A DNA stretch of 11,654 bases from an uncultured Lachnospiraceae bacterium (GTDB lineage Bacteria; Bacillota_A; Clostridia; Lachnospirales; Lachnospiraceae), in NCBI GenBank assembly GCA_910588595.1, contig CAJUQU010000103.1, positions 1 through 11,654 on the forward strand. The letters are read 5' to 3'. The notes beneath the pieces were generated by a model. That model was not told the DNA's origin. It did no database searches and was given only the letters and a program-made list of their open reading frames with translations. Of the stretch, positions 5,822-11,654 are shown in pieces; position 1 is the first letter of the stretch, and every line of letters begins with the position of its first letter. The translations under genes and the position numbers were made by a program.

Positions 5822-6679
5822 ATGGAATTATGGTTCACTGAGAAGCACACGGAAAACGTGAAATTTTCCATACAGGTAGACAGACAGCTCTACTCGTCAC
5901 AGTCCGGGTTCCAGAGGATCGATATCTTTGCGTCGGAGGAATTCGGCAGATTCCTGACGCTGGACGGATATATGATGCTGACGGAAAAAGATGAGTTTAT
6001 CTACCATGAGATGATAGTCCATGTGCCCATGTCGGTGCATCCCTGTGTGAGAAACGTCCTTGTGATTGGCGGCGGGGACGGCGGCACAGTGCGTGAGCTG
6101 GCAAGGTACGGCGACATAGAGCACATTGACCTGGTGGAGATCGACGAGGAGGTTGTGACAGCCTGCCGGAAATATCTGAGACAGACAGCCTGCGGTTTTG
6201 ATGATGACAGGGTGCACGTCCACTATGAGGACGGTTTGAAGTTTGTGCGCAAGTATGAGGATGCGTACGACTTGATCCTTGTGGATTCCACGGATCCGTT
6301 TGGTCCGGGGGAGGGACTGTTCACCAAGGAGTTTTACGGGAACTGCTATAAGGCGCTAAAGGCGGACGGCATTATGGTCAATCAGCACGAGAGTCCTTTT
6401 TATCCGAATGATGCGACAGCGATGCAGAGGGCACACAAGAGGATCGTGGAGTCCTTTCCGATCAGCAAGGTTTACCAGGCGCATATTCCGACATACCCTT
6501 CAGGGCACTGGCTCTTTGGCTTTGCCTCGAAGAAATATCATCCGCTTGACGACCAGAACATAGAGCGGTGGAAGGCGCAGGGGATCCGGACGCGGTATTA
6601 TAACGAGCAGCTGCACAAGGGGGCATTCGCACTGCCCAATTATGTGGAGGAGATGCTGGAGAAATACGAGAAGGACTGA
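5822..6679 (+). CDS. speE: Spermidine synthase (aminopropyltransferase)
   Basis: This enzyme transfers the aminopropyl group from decarboxylated AdoMet to a diamine, normally putrescine to spermidine. The 285-residue protein starts MELWFTEKHTENVKF, like Bacillus SpeE (MELWYTEKQTKNF). It has the gate region DGYMMLTEKDEFIYHEM (48-64), the nucleotide-binding GGGDGG (83-88), and VDSTDPFGP with catalytic Asp155 (154-162). IPTYPSGHW (222-230) is also typical. The ATG at 5822 is chosen over the frame start at 5786 and the ATG at 5816, because of homology and because GGGAG at 5811-5815 is 6 nt before it. The ORF lies 16 nt after speA. Agmatine or another amine as acceptor cannot be excluded from sequence. 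Confidence 0.93.
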   Translation: MELWFTEKHTENVKFSIQVDRQLYSSQSGFQRIDIFASEEFGRFLTLDGYMMLTEKDEFIYHEMIVHVPMSVHPCVRNVLVIGGGDGGTVRELARYGDIEHIDLVEIDEEVVTACRKYLRQTACGFDDDRVHVHYEDGLKFVRKYEDAYDLILVDSTDPFGPGEGLFTKEFYGNCYKALKADGIMVNQHESPFYPNDATAMQRAHKRIVESFPISKVYQAHIPTYPSGHWLFGFASKKYHPLDDQNIERWKAQGIRTRYYNEQLHKGAFALPNYVEEMLEKYEKD

Positions 6680-6749
6680 TATATAAAAGACTGATATATG
6701 AAAGATTGATTGAGTAAGAGTGACTTAATTCAAAAGACTGGTATATGAA
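6672..6749 (+). repeat. Three imperfect copies of AAAGACTGATATATGAA around the speE stop
   Basis: Copies lie at about 6672-6686 (overlapping the speE stop codon), 6686-6702 and 6733-6749 (the last just before the speB ribosome site), with one or two changes each. This 81-nt gap is the longest inside the operon. The third copy supplies part of the AAGGA used by speB. It looks like local duplication by slippage and I see no stable hairpin. Confidence 0.6.
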
Positions 6750-6760
6750 GGATGATTGAT

Positions 6761-7621
6761 ATGGAAAGAAACATAGAGACATTTCTCGGATGTGACAAGA
6801 CATTTGAGGAGGCAAGGATTGTGATCTTTGGCGCGCCGTTCGACTCAACGACGTCATACCGGCCGGGCACGCGCTTTGCGAGCAGGACCATGCGGGCAGA
6901 GTCCTATGGGCTGGAGACATACAGCCCCTATCAGGATCTGGATCTGGAGGACGCGGCGGTGTTCGACGGGGGAGACCTGGAACTGTGTTTTGGCGATGTG
7001 GACAGGGCGCTGGGAGCCATCACGGATTTCACGGCAAAGATCCTCGAGAAGGGCAGGCTGCCGCTCATGATCGGGGGAGAACACCTCGTCACACTGGGGT
7101 CTGTGCGGGCGGTGGCGTCAAAATATCCGGATCTGCATGTGATCCATTTTGATGCCCATGCGGATCTGCGGGACGATTATCTCGGGGCGAGACTGTCACA
7201 CGCGACGGTCCTGCGCAGGGTGTGGGATCTTGTAGGTGACGGCAGGATCTACCAGTTTGGCATCCGCAGCGGTGAGCGCGCGGAGTTTGCGTGGGGAGAA
7301 CAGCATGTGGTGACGCGCAGGTTTGATTTTGAGGGGCTCGAACAGGTGACAGAGCGTCTGAAAGGAAAGCCAGTGTACTTTACACTGGACCTCGATGTGC
7401 TCGATCCCGCGTGCTTCCCTGGAACAGGGACGCCGGAGGCGGGCGGCGTGACATTTTTGCAGCTGCTCGACGCGATGATGAAGGTTGGGGAGCTAGACAT
7501 CGTGGGGTGTGATATCAACGAGCTTTCCCCGCAGCTCGATGCAAGCGGTGCATCTACGGCAGTCGCGCTGAAAGTGCTCCGCGAGCTGCTCCTAAAGCTC
7601 GACGAGCGATACATACGGTAA
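6761..7621 (+). CDS. speB: Agmatinase / ureohydrolase-family enzyme
   Basis: This binuclear-manganese ureohydrolase most likely cleaves agmatine to putrescine and urea. All metal ligands of the family are visible in the 286-residue protein: GGEH with His108, DAHAD with Asp131, His133 and Asp135 (HFDAHADLRD), and DLDVLDP with Asp210 and Asp212. The context, behind an arginine decarboxylase, favours agmatinase over arginase. Because it directly follows speE, it could instead (or also) act on N1-aminopropylagmatine, as in the Thermus route to spermidine. The ATG at 6761 is preferred over the one at 6752: AAGGA at 6748-6752 is 8 nt before it, whereas it would overlap the earlier ATG. Confidence 0.86.
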   Translation: MERNIETFLGCDKTFEEARIVIFGAPFDSTTSYRPGTRFASRTMRAESYGLETYSPYQDLDLEDAAVFDGGDLELCFGDVDRALGAITDFTAKILEKGRLPLMIGGEHLVTLGSVRAVASKYPDLHVIHFDAHADLRDDYLGARLSHATVLRRVWDLVGDGRIYQFGIRSGERAEFAWGEQHVVTRRFDFEGLEQVTERLKGKPVYFTLDLDVLDPACFPGTGTPEAGGVTFLQLLDAMMKVGELDIVGCDINELSPQLDASGASTAVALKVLRELLLKLDERYIR

Positions 7622-7661
7622 GGGATCACAAAAAATATGGAGAAGGGTGAGGAGAGAGAAG

Positions 7662-8921
7662 ATGGGAAGAGTATTGATCATTGGCTGCGGCGGTGTGGCA
7701 AGTGTGGCGATCCGGAAATGCTGCCAGAACAGCGAAGTGTTTGAGGAGATCATGATAGCGAGCCGCACGAAGTCAAAGTGCGACGCGCTGAAAGAGAAGC
7801 TCGATGGCACGACGGACACAGAGATCACGACGGCGCAGGTGGATGCGGACAACATGGAGGAAGTGGTGGCTCTGATAAAAAGTTACCAGCCGGATCTGGT
7901 CATGAATATAGCGCTTCCATATCAGGATCTGACGATCATGGATGCGTGCCTTGCGTGCGGAGTAAACTATATGGACACGGCGAACTATGAGCCCGAGGAT
8001 ATAGAGGATCCCGCGTGGCGGGCGGTTTATGACAGGAGATGCCGGGAGGAGGGCTTCTCCGCATATTTTGACTATTCCTGGCAGTGGGCATACCGGAAAA
8101 AGTTTGAGGAAGCCGGCATCACGGCACTGCTTGGTTCGGGCTTTGACCCGGGCGTAACGCAGGCATACTGTGCATACGCGCTCAAACATGAGTTTGACGA
8201 GATCGACACCATCGATATCCTTGACTGCAACGGCGGCGACCACGGGTATGCATTTGCGACCAACTTCAATCCCGAGATCAACCTGCGGGAAGTGTCTGCG
8301 CCTGGCAGCTACTGGGAGGACGGGCACTGGGTCGAGGTTCCGGCGATGAGTATCAGGAGAACGTATCATTTTGACCAGGTGGGCGCAAAGGACATGTATC
8401 TGCTGCACCATGAGGAGATCGAGTCGCTTGCGAAGAACATACCCGGCGTGAAACGGATCCGGTTTTTTATGACATTTGGGCAAAGTTATCTGGATCACAT
8501 GCGGTGCCTTGAGGATGTGGGAATGTTGTCGACGGCGCCGATCGATTATGAGGGCAGGCAGATCGTGCCGATCCAGTTCCTCAAGGCGTTGCTGCCTGAC
8601 CCGGCAAGCCTGGGACCGCGCACGACGGGGAAGACGAACATCGGATGCATTTTCACCGGAAAAAAGGACGGCAGGGACAAGACATACTATCTATACAATG
8701 TCTGTGATCACCAGGAGTGCTACAGGGAAGTCGGGTCGCAGGCGATCTCCTACACGACAGGTGTTCCGGCGATGGTCGGCGCTATGATGCTCCTGAACGG
8801 AAACTGGAACAAGCCGGGAGTCTTCACGGTGGAGGAATTTGATCCGGATCCCTACATGGAAGCCCTGAACAAGTGGGGGCTTCCGTGGCAGGAGAGTTAT
8901 GATCCAGTTCTTGTAGATTAG
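7662..8921 (+). CDS. Carboxyspermidine dehydrogenase (saccharopine dehydrogenase family)
   Basis: This NAD(P)H enzyme of the saccharopine-dehydrogenase fold would condense putrescine with aspartate semialdehyde and reduce the imine to carboxyspermidine. The 419-residue protein opens with the Rossmann motif VLIIGCGGVASVA (residues 4-16). It contains YMDTANYEPED and GSGFDPGVTQAYCAYA, typical of this family, and is near the usual 400-420 aa. The family also includes LYS1-like and homospermidine enzymes; the specific call rests on the decarboxylase gene directly downstream (13-nt gap) and the polyamine operon. A carboxyaminopropylagmatine dehydrogenase activity, using agmatine instead of putrescine, is an alternative. 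The ATG at 7662 is chosen over a GTG at 7647, with AGGAGAG at 7650-7656 ahead of it. Confidence 0.87.
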   Translation: MGRVLIIGCGGVASVAIRKCCQNSEVFEEIMIASRTKSKCDALKEKLDGTTDTEITTAQVDADNMEEVVALIKSYQPDLVMNIALPYQDLTIMDACLACGVNYMDTANYEPEDIEDPAWRAVYDRRCREEGFSAYFDYSWQWAYRKKFEEAGITALLGSGFDPGVTQAYCAYALKHEFDEIDTIDILDCNGGDHGYAFATNFNPEINLREVSAPGSYWEDGHWVEVPAMSIRRTYHFDQVGAKDMYLLHHEEIESLAKNIPGVKRIRFFMTFGQSYLDHMRCLEDVGMLSTAPIDYEGRQIVPIQFLKALLPDPASLGPRTTGKTNIGCIFTGKKDGRDKTYYLYNVCDHQECYREVGSQAISYTTGVPAMVGAMMLLNGNWNKPGVFTVEEFDPDPYMEALNKWGLPWQESYDPVLVD

Positions 8922-8934
8922 GGAGGTCGATAGA

Positions 8935-10125
8935 GTGGGCATTGATTATCGCGCTGCCGAGGCAGTCAAGTGCGAGGTTCCGACCCCGTGTTATATTGTG
9001 AGCGAGTCGCTTTTAAGAAAAAATCTTGAGATACTCCGCCATGTCTGCGACGAGACAGGATGCAAAATCCTGCTGGCACAGAAGGCGTTTTCTATGTATC
9101 ATTTTTATCCGCTGATAGGGAGCTATCTGGACGGAGTGACGGCAAGCGGTCTGTACGAGGCAAGGCTTGGATATGAGGCGCTCTGCAAAAGGGAGATCAC
9201 CGATATCAGCGGGAAGACAAAGCGATGTGAGAACCACGTCTACGCACCGGCGTACACCGCAGCCCACATGGACGCGCTGCTGGATATCTGCGACCACATT
9301 GTGTTTAATTCCTTTGGGCAGTGGGAGAAGTACAGGGAGCGTGCGCTGGCTGCAAAAAAGGCGTGCGGCATCCGGATCAATCCTGCCTACTCCACACAGG
9401 AACATGCGATCTATGACCCTTGCGCCCCGGGATCCAGACTCGGTGTCACACTGGAAAATTTCAGGGAAGAGCAGCTGGAGGGATTGTCAGGACTTCACTT
9501 TCATTGCCTGTGCGAGCAGAACGTGGACGCGCTGGCTGCGACCGTGAGGGCGGTGGAAGAGAAGTTCGGGAAATACCTGTATCAGATGGAATGGCTCAAT
9601 TTGGGCGGAGGGCATCATATCACAAGGGAGGATTACGATGTGGACGGGCTGATCGCGCTGATCCGGTATATCCAGGAGCGATATGGGCTTCACGTTTATC
9701 TGGAACCCGGCGAGGCAGTCGCATTGAATGCGGGATTTCTGGTGACAGAAGTGCTCGAGACGGTGCGCAGCGGCAGTGTGGACAATGCGATCCTCGACAC
9801 TTCTGCGGCGTGCCATATGCCTGATGTCCTCGAGATGCCCTACAGACCGCCGCTCTGCGGCAGCGGGGAGGCTGGCAGGAAGGCATATACCTACAGGCTT
9901 GGCGGACCGACCTGCCTTGCGGGAGACATCATCGGCGACTATTCTTTTGACCAGCCGCTGCGCGCCGGAGACCGGCTCATTTTCGGGGACATGGCGATCT
10001 ACTCCATGGTGAAGAACAATACCTTTAACGGCATGCCGCTTCCCGACATCGTGGCGCTGAGCGAGGACGGCACATGGGAGGTCGTGAGGCATTTTGGGTA
10101 TGAAGATTTTAAAATGAGGTTGTAG
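8935..10125 (+). CDS. nspC: Carboxynorspermidine/carboxyspermidine decarboxylase
   Basis: This PLP enzyme of the alanine-racemase fold decarboxylates carboxyspermidine to spermidine, completing the aspartate-semialdehyde route. The 396-residue protein has the PLP lysine in LLAQKAF (Lys50), HFHCLCEQ (188-195), the phosphate-binding GGGHH (224-228) and EPGE (257-260). The active-site Cys327 is in GPTCLAGD, the form typical of NspC, distinct from ornithine and diaminopimelate decarboxylases. The start is GTG; GGGAGG at 8921-8926 lies 8 nt before it and overlaps the stop codon of the dehydrogenase, so the two are probably translationally coupled. It is the last polyamine gene, and no clear terminator follows. 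Confidence 0.9.
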   Translation: MGIDYRAAEAVKCEVPTPCYIVSESLLRKNLEILRHVCDETGCKILLAQKAFSMYHFYPLIGSYLDGVTASGLYEARLGYEALCKREITDISGKTKRCENHVYAPAYTAAHMDALLDICDHIVFNSFGQWEKYRERALAAKKACGIRINPAYSTQEHAIYDPCAPGSRLGVTLENFREEQLEGLSGLHFHCLCEQNVDALAATVRAVEEKFGKYLYQMEWLNLGGGHHITREDYDVDGLIALIRYIQERYGLHVYLEPGEAVALNAGFLVTEVLETVRSGSVDNAILDTSAACHMPDVLEMPYRPPLCGSGEAGRKAYTYRLGGPTCLAGDIIGDYSFDQPLRAGDRLIFGDMAIYSMVKNNTFNGMPLPDIVALSEDGTWEVVRHFGYEDFKMRL

Positions 10126-10212
10126 TGCAGGTATCTTTTCAGATCCCTTGAATTACTGTTTTTGGCAAAAGGGACTCTGAGAGTCTGTGGAAATGGATAG
10201 GAGGTTTGGAAT

Positions 10213-10539
10213 ATGGAAGGGACGATGATCGGATTTGCGATATGGAGTGTCATAGGCTGTCTGATGATCGCAGCGGGGATCTTCGCCTTCTTCTCCAGGA
10301 GGGCGGTCGGATTCTGGGCGAATGGGGAAGTGATCCAGGTAACAGATATAAGGAAATATAACAGGGCGATGGGAAAGCTGTTCTGCGCATTTGGTATTGT
10401 GTTTATTTTCCTGGGACTCCCGCTGTTGTCAGGGCAGAATTCTGCCTGGATCCTTTTATCCGTCGTCGGCGTGATGGCTGAGACGATCCTGACAATGATC
10501 ATTTACACAACTGTTATCGAGAAGAAGTACAAAAAGTAG
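10213..10539 (+). CDS. Small three-helix membrane protein, DUF3784-like
   Basis: This is a 108-residue integral membrane protein of unknown function. Three hydrophobic segments are visible, at about residues 5-27, 54-73 and 78-100, with a short polar loop (RRAVGFWANGEVIQVTDIRKYNRAMGK) between the first two. This arrangement resembles the DUF3784 family common in Clostridia, but the match is by eye only. AGGAGG at 10199-10204, 8 nt before the ATG, gives a strong start. It follows nspC by 87 nt. A GACTC-TGA-GAGTC hairpin at 10173-10185 lies in that gap without a T tail, so read-through from the polyamine operon is possible but not shown. The C-terminus ends in Lys-rich KKYKK, and the stop lies inside a small direct repeat. 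Confidence 0.75.
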   Translation: MEGTMIGFAIWSVIGCLMIAAGIFAFFSRRAVGFWANGEVIQVTDIRKYNRAMGKLFCAFGIVFIFLGLPLLSGQNSAWILLSVVGVMAETILTMIIYTTVIEKKYKK

Positions 10540-10558
10540 TTATAAGAAGTAGTTATAA
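10534..10558 (+). repeat. Two tandem copies of AAGTAGTTATAA at a stop codon
   Basis: The 12-base unit occurs at 10534-10545 and 10547-10558 (13-base period). The first copy contains the TAG stop of the membrane-protein gene. It is probably a slippage duplication. Confidence 0.55.
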
Positions 10559-10563
10559 ATATA

Positions 10564-10620
10564 AGGAACTGTGCTGAAATGACCGGTACAGACGGCGCAG
10601 GGTAGTTCTGCAGAGTTCCT
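10564..10620 (+). promoter_or_regulatory. Possible structured leader upstream of the Nudix gene
   Basis: AGGAACT (10564-10570) pairs with AGTTCCT (10614-10620), enclosing two smaller possible stems: CTGT/ACAG (10569-10572 with 10588-10591, competing for two bases of the outer stem) and GCAG/CTGC (10597-10600 with 10608-10611, 7-nt loop). It ends 24 nt before the Nudix ATG. I do not recognise a known riboswitch class. Confidence 0.3.
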
Positions 10621-10644
10621 CAGGTATATGAGAGGGAGATAAAC

Positions 10645-11202
10645 ATGAGTTTATTGCAGGAGATCGAGCAGTACATACCCGGAAATCAGCAGGAAGAGCA
10701 GGATCAAAAACAGATGGTCTGGTTTATCAAGAACCATTCGGATCATTTGGACAGAACGAATCAGCTTGCCCATTTTTCCGCGTCCGTGTGGACAGTGAAC
10801 AAAGAGCGCACAAAGACGCTGATGGTATATCACAATATCTATGACTCCTGGTCGTGGATGGGCGGACATGCGGATGGTGAGGAGGACTTGTGTGCCGTGG
10901 CACTGCGCGAGCTGCAGGAGGAAACGGGTGTCAGGAATGCAGTGTTGGTGAGCAGGGAGATATTCAGCATCGAGTCTTTAACTGTAAATGGGCATGTCAA
11001 AAATGGAATCTACGTGCCGTGTCATCTGCACCTTAATGTGACCTACCTTGTGGAGGCAGATGAGAAGGAAGCGCTGGCTGTGCAGGAGCGTGAGAACTCG
11101 GCAGTGCAGTGGTGGTCTTTTGAAGATGCGCTCAAAGTCCCAAGCGAACCGTGGATGATCGAGCACATCTACAAAAAACTGGTTGATAGAAGTAGTAGAT
11201 AG
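10645..11202 (+). CDS. Nudix hydrolase
   Basis: This 185-residue hydrolase of nucleoside-diphosphate-linked compounds carries a perfect Nudix box, GX5EX7REUXEEXGU. It runs GHADGEEDLCAVALRELQEETGV, with the metal-binding REXXEE inside it, at about residues 74-96. WSWMGGHADGEED resembles cytosolic Nudix proteins of broad or unknown substrate, and the N-terminal ~60 residues carry a helical extension. GAGGGAG at 10632-10638 lies 6 nt before the ATG. The protein appears full length (ends KKLVDRSSR). Only about 15 nt separate its stop from the point where the convergent RidA gene loses homology, which is suspiciously tight. No terminator is seen; a 6-bp hairpin (11203-11222) follows but has no T tract. 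Confidence 0.9.
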   Translation: MSLLQEIEQYIPGNQQEEQDQKQMVWFIKNHSDHLDRTNQLAHFSASVWTVNKERTKTLMVYHNIYDSWSWMGGHADGEEDLCAVALRELQEETGVRNAVLVSREIFSIESLTVNGHVKNGIYVPCHLHLNVTYLVEADEKEALAVQERENSAVQWWSFEDALKVPSEPWMIEHIYKKLVDRSSR

Positions 11203-11217
11203 AGGTGGTAACGCGTC

Positions 11218-11463
11218 CACCTGCTCCATCACCGGGATATCCCAGATATTTTTGAACAGGCAGTTCATCTGCACGACATTTTCAAGTGTCAGTCCCGCCA
11301 ATGCCAGCCGTTCTTCCATCTCATCAAAGGCGCCGTCGACCTGTTCTTCAACGGTGCCGCCTATGTTGCGGACACAGTAATTTATAAAGCAATAGTCTCC
11401 CGCCTCAACGATTCCTGCATGTGCCCAGTTCTCGTTTATGTCATATCGTTTGATTTCGTTCAT
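11218..11463 (-). pseudogene. RidA/YjgF-family protein, 3'-truncated
   Basis: The first 82 residues look like a RidA-family protein: NENWAHAGIVEAGDYCFINYCVRNIGGTVEEQVDGAFDEME, then GLTLENVVQMNCLFKNIWDIPVMEQV, matching the family's first two thirds. RidA trimers (about 125-130 aa) hydrolyse enamines and imines, or belong to related subfamilies. After Val82 homology stops. The frame stays open to 10978, but that tail simply reads the complement of the Nudix gene and lacks the RidA C-terminal arginine and glutamate. The cause is either a real deletion or a mis-join near 11203-11218. The start is good: AGGAGTG (11477-11471) is 7 nt before the ATG. The stop of the upstream gene fragment is 4 nt away, so the two formed an operon. 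Confidence 0.7.
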
Positions 11464-11467
11464 CTTG

Positions 11468-11612
11468 TCACACTCCTAATTTTAAACTGTTCTGAAGGGC
11501 GTTTTCAACTTGGAGAAATGCTGCAAAACGCGCCATTTCTTTGGCGATCGTCTCTCTCATCTCATCGTTTGGCACGACTTGCGGTTCCCACCACCAGTTC
11601 CTGACAACGAAC
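11468..11612 (-). CDS. C-terminal fragment of an unidentified gene (47 codons)
   Basis: On the minus strand an open frame enters from the contig end and stops at TGA 11470-11468, four bases before the RidA ATG. The visible peptide includes VRNWWWEPQVV followed by an amphipathic helix (ETIAKEMARFAAFLQVENAL). Phased arrangement with RidA and sensible amino-acid composition suggest a real gene end. It vaguely recalls the C-terminus of winged-helix DNA glycosylase-like (YcaQ-type) proteins, but I cannot support that. The 5' part is missing because the contig ends in adapter. Confidence 0.45.
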
Positions 11613-11654
11613 AGATCGGAAGAGCACACGTCTGAACTCCAGTCACTGACAACC
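11613..11654. other. Illumina TruSeq adapter contamination plus index
   Basis: From AGATCGGAAGAGCACACG onward, positions 11613-11646 match the standard 34-base Illumina TruSeq read-1 3' adapter base for base. The last eight bases (TGACAACC, 11647-11654) sit exactly where the sample index would be. This is library adapter retained at the contig end, not genomic DNA. Confidence 0.97.

Noticed and set aside
5152..5871. Long antisense open frame across speA and the start of speE
   Set aside because: It mirrors GC-rich codon bias of the sense genes, has no ribosome site and no recognisable protein family.
6672..6749. Repeats considered as CRISPR or operator array
   Set aside because: Only three imperfect copies with irregular spacing and no spacers, and no cas gene; local duplication fits better.
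11201..11216. GAGGTGGTAACGCG resembles the T-box motif AGGGTGGNACCGCG
   Set aside because: It lies at the 3' end of the Nudix gene, with no specifier stem, no aminoacyl or biosynthesis gene downstream on that strand and no terminator. The bases are better explained by the RidA/Nudix junction.
10978..11217. Continuation of the RidA frame to a 161-residue protein
   Set aside because: The extra residues are the complement of the Nudix coding sequence and do not resemble RidA.
11419..11604. Plus-strand 61-codon open frame at the contig end
   Set aside because: It is opposite RidA and the upstream gene fragment and has no ribosome site.

Overview
The window looks like a contig end from a gut Firmicute, most likely Lachnospiraceae (Clostridia). 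This is inferred from strong AGGAGG-type ribosome sites, a compact GC-rich core, a Bacillus-like SpeE and short SpeA, and a DUF3784-like membrane protein. No rRNA or other taxonomic marker is present, so the genus stays open.

Layout. (1) Positions 24-2190, minus strand, AT-rich: a small unrecognised protein, a P-loop kinase-like protein, and a GNAT acetyltransferase fused in frame to an AadA/ANT-type nucleotidyltransferase. The fusion keeps a full ribosome binding site and ATG at its domain junction. The block resembles an accessory, possibly drug-modifying, cassette. (2) Positions 2191-2441: a divergent intergenic region where base composition switches to GC-rich. (3) Positions 2442-3029: a second, unrelated P-loop kinase-like gene on the plus strand. 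(4) Positions 3030-3514: an unusually AT-rich non-coding stretch with a good promoter, two small hairpins, a 160-bp element with ~45-bp inverted repeats (MITE-like or a structured RNA), and a 10-bp hairpin just before speD. (5) Positions 3515-10125: a six-gene polyamine operon, speD - speA - speE - speB - carboxyspermidine dehydrogenase - nspC. (6) Positions 10213-11202: a small three-helix membrane protein and a Nudix hydrolase. (7) Positions 11218-11612, minus strand: a 3'-truncated RidA gene and the last codons of another gene. Positions 11613-11654 are Illumina adapter sequence, not genome.

How the genes work together. SpeA makes agmatine from arginine and SpeB makes putrescine from agmatine. 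Spermidine can then form in two independent ways encoded side by side: SpeD plus SpeE (aminopropyl group from decarboxylated AdoMet), or carboxyspermidine dehydrogenase plus decarboxylase (aspartate semialdehyde as donor). Carrying both complete routes in one transcription unit is the main biological point of the window. The individual enzymes are known families; whether the routes are redundant, conditional or combined to make a longer polyamine cannot be read from sequence.
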